NCBI RefSeq assembly: GCF_003148745.1
Contig: NZ_QGGU01000009.1
Span: forward strand, 62,001 to 126,000
Source of the DNA: Pleionea mediterranea
GTDB lineage: Bacteria; Pseudomonadota; Gammaproteobacteria; Enterobacterales; Kangiellaceae
Direction of reading: 5' to 3'
Length of the DNA stretch: 64,000 nucleotides
The notes under the pieces were generated by a model. The model had not been told where the DNA came from, did not search any database, and saw nothing but the letters and a program-made list of their open reading frames with translations. The position numbers and the translations under genes were made by a program. Shown one piece after another: positions 45,561 through 54,723 of the stretch (position 1 is its first letter; every line of letters starts with the position of its first letter).

Positions 45561-46117
45561 ATCAGCAACGGTTGTGGCTTAATGTCATTATCATTGCTAC
45601 AGCATTTATGATTTTATTGTTTACCGTGGTCGGTAAATTAATGGAAGATAAATCTCCGGCAGCCACAGTGGAAACGCCTTTTGCGGATCTAACAGAACTT
45701 CGCATTGGTAATTGGCACGTTAAACAAACCAATCAACAGTGCCAACAAAGTCAACAACTGCTCAGCACAAGTGAATGTTTTGAATTAATACAGCACTGGC
45801 AATCATTTAAGCCAACGGCCTGGCTATCGAAAAAAAACTCACCGGTAGTGCTATCCATTGTTATCACTCTGCAGCCTAAACCATTGGAATTACAGGAGTC
45901 ACGGCAAACGGAACCATCAAATCACCAACAATTTTGGCAGCTGCAATTGGCTGATCGCCCCAAGTTATCCTACCAGGCTGTCGAGACAGAAAAAAATAAA
46001 ACGCACAGTCCGAATTCGACAGCCGGGCATGCCATGACCAATGATATATTGCTCACGGATAAACAATTAAGCTTACTGTTTCCCCGTGCACTACTGACCA
46101 AATGGTTGCCTCAATAA
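45539..46117 (+). CDS. Membrane-anchored protein of the GldG-type ABC system (possibly DUF4340-related)
   Basis: A 192-residue protein with one N-terminal helix (LWLNVIIIATAFMILLFTVVG) and an extracytoplasmic domain rich in Gln. I recognise no clear motif. GldG-type operons commonly carry a third gene with a DUF4340 domain, and position and topology fit, but it is shorter than usual. The start at 45539 follows AGGAG by 8 bases and overlaps the permease 3' end by 22 bp. An earlier in-frame start would lie inside the permease gene. Confidence 0.7.
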   Translation: MAQTKKVNQQRLWLNVIIIATAFMILLFTVVGKLMEDKSPAATVETPFADLTELRIGNWHVKQTNQQCQQSQQLLSTSECFELIQHWQSFKPTAWLSKKNSPVVLSIVITLQPKPLELQESRQTEPSNHQQFWQLQLADRPKLSYQAVETEKNKTHSPNSTAGHAMTNDILLTDKQLSLLFPRALLTKWLPQ

Positions 46118-46141
46118 AATCAGTAAACAATAGAATCCACT

Positions 46142-46183
46142 ATGTCAGAGTTATTATGCTAGAGTTACTATGCCAGAGTTACC
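46142..46183 (+). repeat. 14-bp triple tandem repeat covering the mutM start codon
   Basis: atgtcagagttatt, atgctagagttact and atgccagagttacc follow each other at 46142, 46156 and 46170. The third copy is the mutM start (ATG CCA GAG TTA CC). Each copy carries an ATG and a GAG that sits just upstream of the next ATG. Being 14 bp, the copies are in different frames; the first two ATGs open only short frames (6 and 11 codons). Confidence 0.92.
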
Positions 46184-46982
46184 AGAAGTAGAAACCACAC
46201 GGCGCGGTATTGAACCGCATTTAATTCAACAAACGGTCACCGCATTTCATGTTAGAGACAGTCGTTTGCGTTGGCCGGTATCGGACACATTAGTGCAAAA
46301 AGTAGTGTCTTATACCATCAACAGTGTTGAGCGACGCGCCAAATATCTACTTATTAATTTTGACCATGGGCAGCTAATGCTGCACCTTGGTATGTCAGGC
46401 CGCATCCGAATTATTGATCAACATGAACCGGCACAAAAACACGATCATATCGATATGGTATTAAGCTCAGGCAAAGCGTTACGGTTTACCGATCCGCGTC
46501 GCTTTGGCAGCTGTTTCTGGCACGATGAGCCGGTTGCCCAAAAGTTACTGGCTAACCTGGGCCCTGAACCTCTGTCAGCAGACTTTACCGGTCATTATTT
46601 GTATCAACAGTGCAAATCCCGTAAAGCCGCCATTAAACAGGTGATAATGGACAACAAGGTTGTAGTAGGCGTGGGTAATATCTACGCTGCCGAATCTTTA
46701 TTCTTAGCCGGGATCCACCCAACCCGAGCCGCCAATCGAATTAGCCAGCCGCGCATCAATCATTTATCTGAAACAATCCAGCAAGTATTAAGCGCTGCGA
46801 TTAAACAGGGCGGAACAACGCTCAAAGACTTTACCCAAAGTGATGGTAAACCCGGATATTTTGCCCAAAAATTAATGGTTTACGGACGTGAGGGAGAGTT
46901 ATGCCGGAACTGCAAAAGCGTTATTAAGGGCATTCGTCAGGAGCAACGGGCCACCGCTTATTGCCCCAGATGCCAAACCTGA
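46170..46982 (+). CDS. mutM: Formamidopyrimidine-DNA glycosylase
   Basis: MutM (Fpg) excises 8-oxoguanine and formamidopyrimidines. The catalytic N-terminal MPELPEVETTRRGI is intact with Pro2 and Glu3. The helix-two-turn-helix region has VGVGNIYAAESLFLAGIHP, the DNA-contact lysine lies in AKYLLINF, and the zinc finger is LCRNCKSVI...TAYCPRCQT at the C-terminus. It is 270 residues. It starts in the third copy of a 14-bp tandem repeat, with no classical Shine-Dalgarno sequence. It follows the ABC operon by 52 bp. Confidence 0.97.
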   Translation: MPELPEVETTRRGIEPHLIQQTVTAFHVRDSRLRWPVSDTLVQKVVSYTINSVERRAKYLLINFDHGQLMLHLGMSGRIRIIDQHEPAQKHDHIDMVLSSGKALRFTDPRRFGSCFWHDEPVAQKLLANLGPEPLSADFTGHYLYQQCKSRKAAIKQVIMDNKVVVGVGNIYAAESLFLAGIHPTRAANRISQPRINHLSETIQQVLSAAIKQGGTTLKDFTQSDGKPGYFAQKLMVYGREGELCRNCKSVIKGIRQEQRATAYCPRCQT

Positions 46983-47045
46983 CCGTTTATACCGTTATAA
47001 GCTAAGTTTTATGGTTTTATTCTTGCCCAGACTGACTGGTCTAAA

Positions 47046-47078
47046 CAGCGGAATTAATGACCAGAACACACTCCGCTG
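47046..47078. repeat. Inverted repeat between mutM and exbD
   Basis: cagcgga (47046-47052) and tccgctg (47072-47078) can pair across 19 bases. Smaller repeats, tctgg/accaga and ccgc/gcgg, follow. No T-run is present; it is a weak candidate for a terminator or leader structure. Confidence 0.4.
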
Positions 47079-47178
47079 TACTGGATTGATCTGGACTTAA
47101 CCAGATGGAACCGCTATATTGCGGAGTTCGAAGACAGATAACTCCTATTGAGTAATATTTAAACAAAAAGGTACTCCA

Positions 47179-47592
47179 ATGCGTAGACATCGCCACGATG
47201 ATGATGATGCAAATGTCGATATGACGCCCATGCTTGATATCGTATTTATCATGTTGATCTTCTTTATTGTTACAACATCCTTTACTAAAGAAGATGGCCT
47301 CGATATGACGCGTCCATCCAATAATAATACTCAAAATACCGACTCCAAAAACGCACCGGTCGCCATTGAAATTACCGACATTGGTGAAATCCGTTTTGAA
47401 GGCCGTATCATTGATCCGCGTCAGGTGAGTGCTAACATCGAAGCAAAAATGGCCGCTAACGCCAAAACCGTTGTGGTGGTACAAGCTCACGAGCAAGCTA
47501 ATACCGAAGTTGTTATGGCGGTGATTGATGGTGTGAGAGATGGTGGTTTTCAAACACCCGTTCTTGCCCGTCTTCCTGAAAGTTCTCGCTAA
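47179..47592 (+). CDS. exbD: ExbD/TolR-family biopolymer transport protein
   Basis: A 137-residue protein with the family layout: a charged N-terminus (RRHRHDDDDANVDMTPMLD), one helix with the functional aspartate (DIVFIMLIFFIVTTSF), and a periplasmic C-terminal domain ending in GGFQTPVLARL. ExbD transmits proton-motive force to TonB with ExbB. The N-terminal sequence resembles ExbD2 proteins. Unusually, no exbB or tonB gene lies beside it, so it stands alone here. The ATG follows aaaaaggt at normal spacing. Confidence 0.9.
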   Translation: MRRHRHDDDDANVDMTPMLDIVFIMLIFFIVTTSFTKEDGLDMTRPSNNNTQNTDSKNAPVAIEITDIGEIRFEGRIIDPRQVSANIEAKMAANAKTVVVVQAHEQANTEVVMAVIDGVRDGGFQTPVLARLPESSR

Positions 47593-47601
47593 TTGTCCTG
47601 T

Positions 47602-47628
47602 CAGAACGCCGGTCTTACTGGCGTTCTG
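47602..47628 (+). terminator. Candidate terminator after exbD
   Basis: cagaacgcc/ggcgttctg forms a 9-bp stem with a 9-base loop, 10 bp after the exbD stop. Only two T residues and then mixed pyrimidines follow, so strength is uncertain. Confidence 0.55.
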
Positions 47629-47656
47629 TTCAACTCTTCCTGAATAATTCTATTTA

Positions 47657-47965
47657 ATGGGTAAACTGCTTTTTATATTGGGTGCAGTGTTACTGGCTTA
47701 TGTCTGGTGGCGCAGCCAACAAATTAAAGACAAAGCCTATCAAGCGGTGCTTAATCGTTGTTATGAATCCGACGTAGAGCTGCTGGATGGCTCTATTGCG
47801 CTAATTAAGCAAGGACCAACGAAAGACAAACTCGGCAACTGGCATTGGTTTCGCCACTTTCAATTTGAGTTTACCTCAACCCGCGAGCACCGATATAAAG
47901 GCCTAATCACCATGGCAGGTTTTCATGTGGTGGATATTGAGCTGGAACCGTTTCATATCAACTGA
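47657..47965 (+). CDS. DUF3301 family protein
   Basis: A 102-residue protein with one N-terminal helix (LLFILGAVLLAYVWW) followed by a small domain with AVLNRCYESDVELLDGSIAL, WHWFRHFQFEFTS and KGLITMAGFHVVDIELEP. This matches the uncharacterised gammaproteobacterial DUF3301 family. The function is unknown. A terminator follows 55 bp downstream. Confidence 0.85.
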   Translation: MGKLLFILGAVLLAYVWWRSQQIKDKAYQAVLNRCYESDVELLDGSIALIKQGPTKDKLGNWHWFRHFQFEFTSTREHRYKGLITMAGFHVVDIELEPFHIN

Positions 47966-48020
47966 CGGTAAGCTGTAACTGCTGATTAAATTTTTCAGTT
48001 CATTAAAAAATTTCAGTCAT

Positions 48021-48046
48021 AAAAAAGGCGGGAACCCGCCTTTTTT
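48021..48046. terminator. Intrinsic terminator between DUF3301 gene and ferredoxin gene
   Basis: aaaaaaggcggg/cccgcctttttt: a perfect stem with A- and T-runs on both sides. It can terminate the plus-strand DUF3301 transcript and the minus-strand ferredoxin transcript. Confidence 0.9.
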
Positions 48047-48131
48047 ACATTAATTTAGTGTTTTTATCATCGAATATTCAGCCAAATACAACACCTAAAG
48101 AACAATCCATACTCGAGATAAATAACAAAAG

Positions 48132-48407
<276 letters not shown>

Positions 48408-48480
48408 TTATATTCATACCACCGGCGGGCGCGTATTGTAACTCGCTTACGCCGTATTGCAACTCCCGTACACTCTCAGC

Positions 48481-48981
<501 letters not shown>

Positions 48982-49040
48982 TTATCCGACTCGCTTAAAT
49001 TGTAGCTGCTTGCAGCAGATGGTTTCCAGTCGCTATTCAA

Positions 49041-49076
49041 CTGCATCTCAAAGAACGAAAGATAAACACGCTCTAG
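49041..49076. mobile_element. Solo end of the MITE-like element
   Basis: 36 bp identical to the right end of the element at 16567-16602, including the terminal ctag. No inner hairpin or left end is present. It is either a decayed copy or a fragment left after deletion. It lies between coaD and the YheT-type hydrolase gene. Confidence 0.9.
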
Positions 49077-49102
49077 TGCATATCAATGCATTTATATGGA
49101 TA

Positions 49103-50062
49103 TCACTGGCAGGTTAAAAACGCAAACGCCTTTTGCCCCAGAAAACAGGGCTGCTTGTGTGGAGGAAGTTGATCGAAAAAGCCAACATGGCCTCCGAACT
49201 GGCTAAGTTCCAGCGTTATACCCGGGCCTAACTGAGCCTCTTCAGGCAGTACCTCTGGACTCATAAAAGGATCGTCAAGCGCTTGCAATATCAATGTTGG
49301 CGTTTTGATCATCGGCAAAAATTGGTAACTAGATGCTTGTTGATAGTAGTCATTAACACCATTAAAGCCATTCAAGGGTGCCGTGACCAAATGATCAAAC
49401 TGCCAGAAATTATTGATGGATCGCCAGTCAGGCTCATCAATTTGATGACCCGGCAGCTGAAGTAACAGTTTTTCTCGCGTTTTCTTTTTTAATATGCCAA
49501 TCAGATGTTTCTGATAGGTACGACTGAATCCACGTCCTATAGACGTTGCACAAACGTCTAATTTAAAGGGTACCGAAACCGCCATTGCCCGTTTAACCAC
49601 TTGCTGATCGGGATTTTCACCAAGCCATTTCAGTAACACATTGCCGCCGAGCGAAAAGCCCAATATAGCGGTTGGTAACTGTCTGCTCTGCTGCAAATGT
49701 TCGATGGCTGCTGTTAAATCATCGCTGGATCCAGAATGATAACTGCGCGAGCGAGCATTAATTTTACGACCGCAGCCTCGAAAATGAGCAACAGCGATAC
49801 GCCAACCAGCGATAATAAAAGGCTTAATCACCCGTTGAATATAATGTGATCGATAGCTGCCCTCAAGTCCGTGCAGGATCAGCAACAAAGGGCCATTATC
49901 AGAACCAAACCAAGCAATTTCCATGAAATCGCCGTCTGGCAACGCTATTTCAGACCAATTTTTCGGCTGCTGAGATACTGAGACCAGCAACGGGCCAATC
50001 AATGTTTGAACATGTCGATTAGCCAGCATTTTTGCCGGCTGAAATTCGGACTCGATAATCAT
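49103..50062 (-). CDS. YheT-family alpha/beta hydrolase
   Basis: A 319-residue hydrolase of the YheT/AB-hydrolase group. The N-terminus ANRHVQTLIGPLL is a family feature. The nucleophile elbow reads AILGFSLGGNVLLKWLG, with Ser as nucleophile, and the late histidine lies in FGGHVGFFD. The HGLEGSYRSHYI oxyanion segment is present. The substrate is unknown; esterase-like activity is likely. It follows hemE by 13 bp and is probably cotranscribed. Confidence 0.88.
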   Translation of the reverse strand: MIIESEFQPAKMLANRHVQTLIGPLLVSVSQQPKNWSEIALPDGDFMEIAWFGSDNGPLLLILHGLEGSYRSHYIQRVIKPFIIAGWRIAVAHFRGCGRKINARSRSYHSGSSDDLTAAIEHLQQSRQLPTAILGFSLGGNVLLKWLGENPDQQVVKRAMAVSVPFKLDVCATSIGRGFSRTYQKHLIGILKKKTREKLLLQLPGHQIDEPDWRSINNFWQFDHLVTAPLNGFNGVNDYYQQASSYQFLPMIKTPTLILQALDDPFMSPEVLPEEAQLGPGITLELSQFGGHVGFFDQLPPHKQPCFLGQKAFAFLTCQ

Positions 50063-50075
50063 TCAATAACGGACT

Positions 50076-51146
50076 TTACTGAGCCTTATGATAAGGACGA
50101 CTAAGCTCATGAACCGCATCGACAAACACTTTGGCATTTTCAGGCTCAACCGTCTGATGGATACCATGACCCAGATTGAAGATATGCCCCGGCCCTGAGC
50201 CGTAACTGGCCAAAATGGTTGCCACTTCCTCACGGATGCGCTCTGCAGAACCATACAGAATGGAAGGATCCATATTCCCTTGCAAGGCCACTTTACCACC
50301 TGTTGTAACTTTGGCATCCGCTAAGTTGGTAGTCCAGTCGACGCCCAATGCATCGCATCCTGTATTCGCCATGCTATCGAGCCAGTCGCCGCCATTTTTA
50401 GTAAACAGGGTAACCGGGATCGTTTCACCATTGTATTCACGATGCAAACCATCCACTATTTTTTGCATGTAACGCAGTGAAAAGGCCTGATAATCACGTG
50501 GCGTTAATACACCGCCCCAGGTATCAAATATCATCAACGCCTGGGCTCCGGCTTCTACTTGGGCATTAAGATACACAATGACTGAATCAGCCAGCACATC
50601 CAAAACTTTATGCAGTAATTCTGGGGACTGATACATCATGCTTTTAATGATGGAGAAATTCTTAGTCGGCCCACCTTCTATCATGTAGGTTGCCAATGTC
50701 CATGGACTTCCTGAAAAACCGATCAGGGGCACATCACCCTTCAAAGCTTTACGAATTGTAGAAACAGCGTCGGTGACGTATTTAAGTTGATCGGCAGGAT
50801 CAGGCACAAAAAGGTTGTTTACATCTCGTTCTGTTCTGACAGGCTTCTCAAATGCTGGCCCTTCTCCTGTGACAAAATGAAGCCCTAAACCCATCGCATC
50901 AGGAATGGTCAAAATATCAGAAAATAGAATTGCTGCATCCAGCTCGAAACGACGTAACGGTTGCAGAGTCACTTCACAGGCCAATTCAGGATTGGTGGCC
51001 AATGCCATAAAGCTTCCGGCTTCTGCTCTTAACGCCCGATATTCGGGAAGATAACGGCCAGCTTGGCGCATCATCCAGACGGGAGTGTAATCGACAGGCT
51101 GCTTTAATGCCGCTCGGATATAACGATCATTCTTTAACGGGCTCAC
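50076..51146 (-). CDS. hemE: Uroporphyrinogen decarboxylase
   Basis: HemE decarboxylates uroporphyrinogen III to coproporphyrinogen III in haem synthesis. The two signature segments are [16 protein letters not shown] and [17 protein letters not shown], with the catalytic aspartate in [13 protein letters not shown] and the histidine in [15 protein letters not shown]. It is 356 residues. The start is GTG at 51146. damX lies upstream after 92 bp. Confidence 0.97.
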   Translation of the reverse strand: MSPLKNDRYIRAALKQPVDYTPVWMMRQAGRYLPEYRALRAEAGSFMALATNPELACEVTLQPLRRFELDAAILFSDILTIPDAMGLGLHFVTGEGPAFEKPVRTERDVNNLFVPDPADQLKYVTDAVSTIRKALKGDVPLIGFSGSPWTLATYMIEGGPTKNFSIIKSMMYQSPELLHKVLDVLADSVIVYLNAQVEAGAQALMIFDTWGGVLTPRDYQAFSLRYMQKIVDGLHREYNGETIPVTLFTKNGGDWLDSMANTGCDALGVDWTTNLADAKVTTGGKVALQGNMDPSILYGSAERIREEVATILASYGSGPGHIFNLGHGIHQTVEPENAKVFVDAVHELSRPYHKAQ

Positions 51147-51238
51147 AAAATTGCTCCAAAATAAATTTGGGGCTATTTTACACTATCCCTGCTGATTATT
51201 TAAAAGCATTCTACAGGCTATTATACCGCTATTAACGC

Positions 51239-52975
51239 TTAATTGGCTTGTATTTCCCGTTTTACACTGCTCATAGGTTTTAACCAGGGTTGAGTTTTTG
51301 CAAGAGTGTCTGGCAGTTGTGCTCTTTGACGAGCGGCTTCAGCCTTATCAGAAAACGGCCCCATAATGACCACATACCAGTCTTTATCATCCCTTAAAGT
51401 GCGGTAAAAATGCAGCTCGCCACTTTTAAAATGCTGCTGCATAAAGTCCGCCGCATTATCGAGCAAACTAAAACCCGATAGCTGAATCACCCACATACTT
51501 GAATCCAGTGACAGCAAGTAGGCTTCTTCAGCGGAGAAGCTACGTTTTGTCTCGCCAGACACCAAGCTTACTTCTTTCACTTGCTCAGTGGACTTAATTT
51601 CAGCTTCATTTGCATCGCCTGCTTTTTCTGGCTCAGCCTTCTGATTTATATTTTCAGCATCCGAAGTAACTGAGTTATTCACTGATTGCTTATTGCTTGC
51701 GGCTTCAATACTTTTTGAGCTTTTATCATTTGCTGAATTATTTTCGGCAGTGCGATTTAAAACAGAATCGTTTAATGGTGAAGTTTGATTATTCTCAGTC
51801 ACTGTTGACTCTGATTCATTTTGAACTTTATTCTCATCTGATGTGGTCAACTCTGTTTCTGTTTGCTGAATCGTGTTGTTTAACTCCGCTTGTGCCGACT
51901 CAGCCTCTAATAAAAGTTCTTGTTCAAATTGTTCTATCTCAGTTTTATTACTATCTTCTGCTTTGGTATCTCCAGCTTTGCTATCTTTAGTATTATCTAA
52001 AGTAGATTCGATAACTGGGGTTAATGCAAAAACATCATCCTTCGATGACGACTCTGCAAGTTGTTCATCAGTCAGTGCTTCAATATTATCTTGTTCAGTG
52101 TTCTTTACTATTTTATTGGTATCGAAAGAACTTGTGGTCTCGGCAGTGGAAGTCGATACTTCATCACTAAAAATAAGCTGGTTGATTTCCTGTTGAAAGA
52201 TAAGCACAGAAATCAGTAGTAGTGCTAATAATCCATAACCCATTAACACTAACGGCTTGTGAGCACTCTTTTTGGTTATGCGTGTCTGTGAGGACTGCTC
52301 GAGTAGTTCAGTAGCCTGTGTCACCAGTGTTCCCGGATTGCCATTTGACTGTTTAATTAAAGCATTCAATTTATCATCGGGAAGTAATAAAGCCAGTTGC
52401 GAACTGGGCAAGTTTATTGAGGAAGCTAACAACTCGCGGCTTTCGTCAATCGCTAATGGTTCTGCTTTTAATAAAACGACCCGCTTAGGATACTCATAGC
52501 CCCATTGTAAGTTTTTACTGTGTTGATCGACGCTTAACACACAGTGAAAATGATCCGACTTTACTTTTTCTGCCAGCAACTCAATTTGATCGATGGTCAG
52601 TTCATCTGCATTATCCAGAAGCAAAGCAACTTCTTTATCAGACTTAATTTGCGATAAACCGAACTGAAAACTTTGCTGGCCAGCTTTGGAATGCAAGCCA
52701 CAGTTTGTTAACACATCGGAAAACCAGTCTTGCTTCGTACAATCCACATGTACTGCCGAAATAGTATCCGGAACTCTTTGTTGAAACAGTTTAAGTAATG
52801 TAGAGCGGCCAGAACCTGATTCACCGCTAATAAATACTAACCGATCGGAATAGAGAGAAAAATGCTCAAGTCGCTCCAGCATCATGGCCTGTGTTTTCAG
52901 GGTCAATAACGACTTGTGCTCGGCCTGTTGGCTGGCGTCTATTAGTGTCTGAAAAAAGCTTTCTGGCTGTGACAT
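51239..52975 (-). CDS. damX: DamX-like SPOR-domain cell-division protein with N-terminal ATPase-like domain
   Basis: The N-terminal 220 residues form an AAA-type NTP-binding domain with Walker A FISGESGSGRSTLLKLF and a Walker B-like VALLLDNADELTID. A helix follows (LVLMGYGLLALLLISVLIF, about 240-260). Residues 280-480 are a long Ser/Thr/Asp/Glu/Asn-rich linker. The C-terminal 80 residues are a SPOR domain (SSMWVIQLSGFSLLDNAADF, WYVVIMGPFSDKAEA) that binds denuded peptidoglycan at the septum. Its ATG overlaps the aroB stop (TAATG), the conserved aroK-aroB-damX order. Enteric DamX lacks most of the ATPase part. Confidence 0.9.
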   Translation of the reverse strand: MSQPESFFQTLIDASQQAEHKSLLTLKTQAMMLERLEHFSLYSDRLVFISGESGSGRSTLLKLFQQRVPDTISAVHVDCTKQDWFSDVLTNCGLHSKAGQQSFQFGLSQIKSDKEVALLLDNADELTIDQIELLAEKVKSDHFHCVLSVDQHSKNLQWGYEYPKRVVLLKAEPLAIDESRELLASSINLPSSQLALLLPDDKLNALIKQSNGNPGTLVTQATELLEQSSQTRITKKSAHKPLVLMGYGLLALLLISVLIFQQEINQLIFSDEVSTSTAETTSSFDTNKIVKNTEQDNIEALTDEQLAESSSKDDVFALTPVIESTLDNTKDSKAGDTKAEDSNKTEIEQFEQELLLEAESAQAELNNTIQQTETELTTSDENKVQNESESTVTENNQTSPLNDSVLNRTAENNSANDKSSKSIEAASNKQSVNNSVTSDAENINQKAEPEKAGDANEAEIKSTEQVKEVSLVSGETKRSFSAEEAYLLSLDSSMWVIQLSGFSLLDNAADFMQQHFKSGELHFYRTLRDDKDWYVVIMGPFSDKAEAARQRAQLPDTLAKTQPWLKPMSSVKREIQAN

Positions 52976-54057
52976 TATTTTTTAAGCCGTGACGATATAG
53001 CGTTTCGAATCGCATCCAATGAATAACGCTCTGTAATTTCAACAGCCCCTTCTGATAGTGGAATAATAAGCGTTATATTCTCAGTTTTATTTTTTTTATC
53101 ATGCTTCATTGTTTCAATCAGCGCATCCACTGAGTAATCATCGCTTAAGAATGTCGGTAAATCATATTGCTGAAATAAATCAATGACACGATTAAAGTAT
53201 TCATTCGATATCTGCCCGTCATTTTTTGCCAAAGCAAATGCCATACATGTTCCTATAGCAACGGCTTCTCCATGTAGAAAGCGTTGATAGTTACCGGCTT
53301 TTTCTACTGCATGGCCAAATGTATGCCCAAGGTTTAAAATACCTCGAATACCTTTTTCTTTTTCATCTTGCTGAACTACTTCAGCTTTAATTGAACAACA
53401 TTGAGCAATAATCGTTTGTAAGTGCTCAGACTGCTTAGACTTAATGGAGTCAATATTCGCTTCTAAATATTGAAATAAGGCAAAGTCATAAATTAAACCG
53501 TACTTAATCACTTCCGCCATGCCAGCAGCAAACTCTCTTGCAGGCAATGTTTTTAAACAGTCTAAGTCTGCAATAACCGCTTCTGGCTGATAAAAAGCAC
53601 CAATCATATTTTTCGCACGAGGGTGATTAATCGCCGTTTTACCACCAACGGATGAATCCACCATTGCAAGTAATGTTGTTGGTACCTGTATAAATGGAAT
53701 GCCTCGTTGATAGCAAGCTGCTGCAAATCCTGAAATATCACCCACGACACCGCCGCCAAGGGCAATTATGGTTGCGTTTCGTCTGAACTGGTTATCAATT
53801 AATAATTCGATGATTGACTGAAATGTCTCGAATGATTTGAACGCTTCGCCATCAGGCATCGTAAATACATCTACCTGATAATCATTGAGCGCGGATAATA
53901 GCTTTGGCAGATACAGTGGTTTGACCGTCTCATTGGTTACCACTAATACCTGACTGGAATGAATAAAGGGTGAGTAGTAATTTTTGCCAGCAATCAGGCC
54001 ACTGTCAATATGGATGGGGTAGCGATGACAACCAACATCAACAGTTACTTGATTCAT
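52975..54057 (-). CDS. aroB: 3-dehydroquinate synthase
   Basis: AroB makes 3-dehydroquinate in the shikimate pathway using NAD+ and a divalent metal. Motifs: MPDGEAFKSFETF, ALGGGVVGDISGFAAACYQRG, PTTLLAMVDSSVGGKTAINH, and the metal-binding NLGHTFGHAVEK and FLHGEAVAIG. The C-terminal KHDKKNKTENITLIIP is also typical. It is 360 residues. It sits between aroK (46 bp upstream) and damX (overlapping). Confidence 0.98.
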   Translation of the reverse strand: MNQVTVDVGCHRYPIHIDSGLIAGKNYYSPFIHSSQVLVVTNETVKPLYLPKLLSALNDYQVDVFTMPDGEAFKSFETFQSIIELLIDNQFRRNATIIALGGGVVGDISGFAAACYQRGIPFIQVPTTLLAMVDSSVGGKTAINHPRAKNMIGAFYQPEAVIADLDCLKTLPAREFAAGMAEVIKYGLIYDFALFQYLEANIDSIKSKQSEHLQTIIAQCCSIKAEVVQQDEKEKGIRGILNLGHTFGHAVEKAGNYQRFLHGEAVAIGTCMAFALAKNDGQISNEYFNRVIDLFQQYDLPTFLSDDYSVDALIETMKHDKKNKTENITLIIPLSEGAVEITERYSLDAIRNAISSRLKK

Positions 54058-54103
54058 GTTCAGCTAATCCATTTTTACTATTTTCTAGATAATCCAATTC
54101 GTA

Positions 54104-54622
54104 CTAATTTTGCTGTACCAGCTCAGCGATTTGATTCGCCACAGCTTTTACGGTGTTATCATTAGTTGCCACAACATAATCAGCAATTTCGCGATAAAGC
54201 GGATCCCGCTCATCCATCAAACCAACCAAGGTTGATTCAGGGTCATCATTTTGTAGTAACGGACGACGTTTATCACGACGAGTTCTTTCAACCTGCTGAT
54301 TGATTGACGCTTCCAGATATATTACTACACCACGACCCGCTAAATGCAGTCGGTTCTCACTGCGAATAACCGCGCCACCGCCGGTTGCCAAGATAATACC
54401 TTGTTCCGAGGTGAGTTCTTCAATAATTTTTTGCTCTCGTTCGCGAAAGCCCTCTTCGCCTTCAAGATCAAAAATCCAATCAATTGGCGCGCCAGTGCGA
54501 CGTTCAAGCTCTTGATCGGAGTCAATGAATTCTAATTTAAGGATATCAGCAAGCTGTTTACCAATAGTAGTTTTTCCAGCCCCCATGGGACCGACTAAGA
54601 AAACGTTTCGTTTGTTCTTCAT
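54104..54622 (-). CDS. aroK: Shikimate kinase
   Basis: AroK phosphorylates shikimate with ATP. The P-loop is [17 protein letters not shown], the shikimate-binding part is [13 protein letters not shown] and [15 protein letters not shown], and the lid has [11 protein letters not shown]. It is 172 residues, normal length. A terminator-like hairpin separates it from pilQ upstream, so it probably has its own promoter. Confidence 0.97.
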   Translation of the reverse strand: MKNKRNVFLVGPMGAGKTTIGKQLADILKLEFIDSDQELERRTGAPIDWIFDLEGEEGFREREQKIIEELTSEQGIILATGGGAVIRSENRLHLAGRGVVIYLEASINQQVERTRRDKRRPLLQNDDPESTLVGLMDERDPLYREIADYVVATNDNTVKAVANQIAELVQQN

Positions 54623-54681
54623 TGTTTAAAATTAACTATCCTATCTTATTGATATATAAGATTTTTCACCTCTTAAAACAA

Positions 54682-54707
54682 CAAGAACCCGCGAAAGCGG
54701 GCTCTTG
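54682..54707 (-). terminator. Terminator-like hairpin between pilQ and aroK
   Basis: caagaacccgc and gcgggctcttg pair (one mismatch) around a gaaa loop, 17 bp past the pilQ stop. On the minus strand TTGTTTT follows, a moderate T-run. Confidence 0.7.
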
Positions 54708-54723
54708 CACCGATATAGAGGCT

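Noticed and set aside
1644-46183. Could the scattered short direct repeats be CRISPR remnants?
   Set aside because: Units are 14-19 bp, adjacent without spacers, and differ in sequence from place to place; no cas genes occur.
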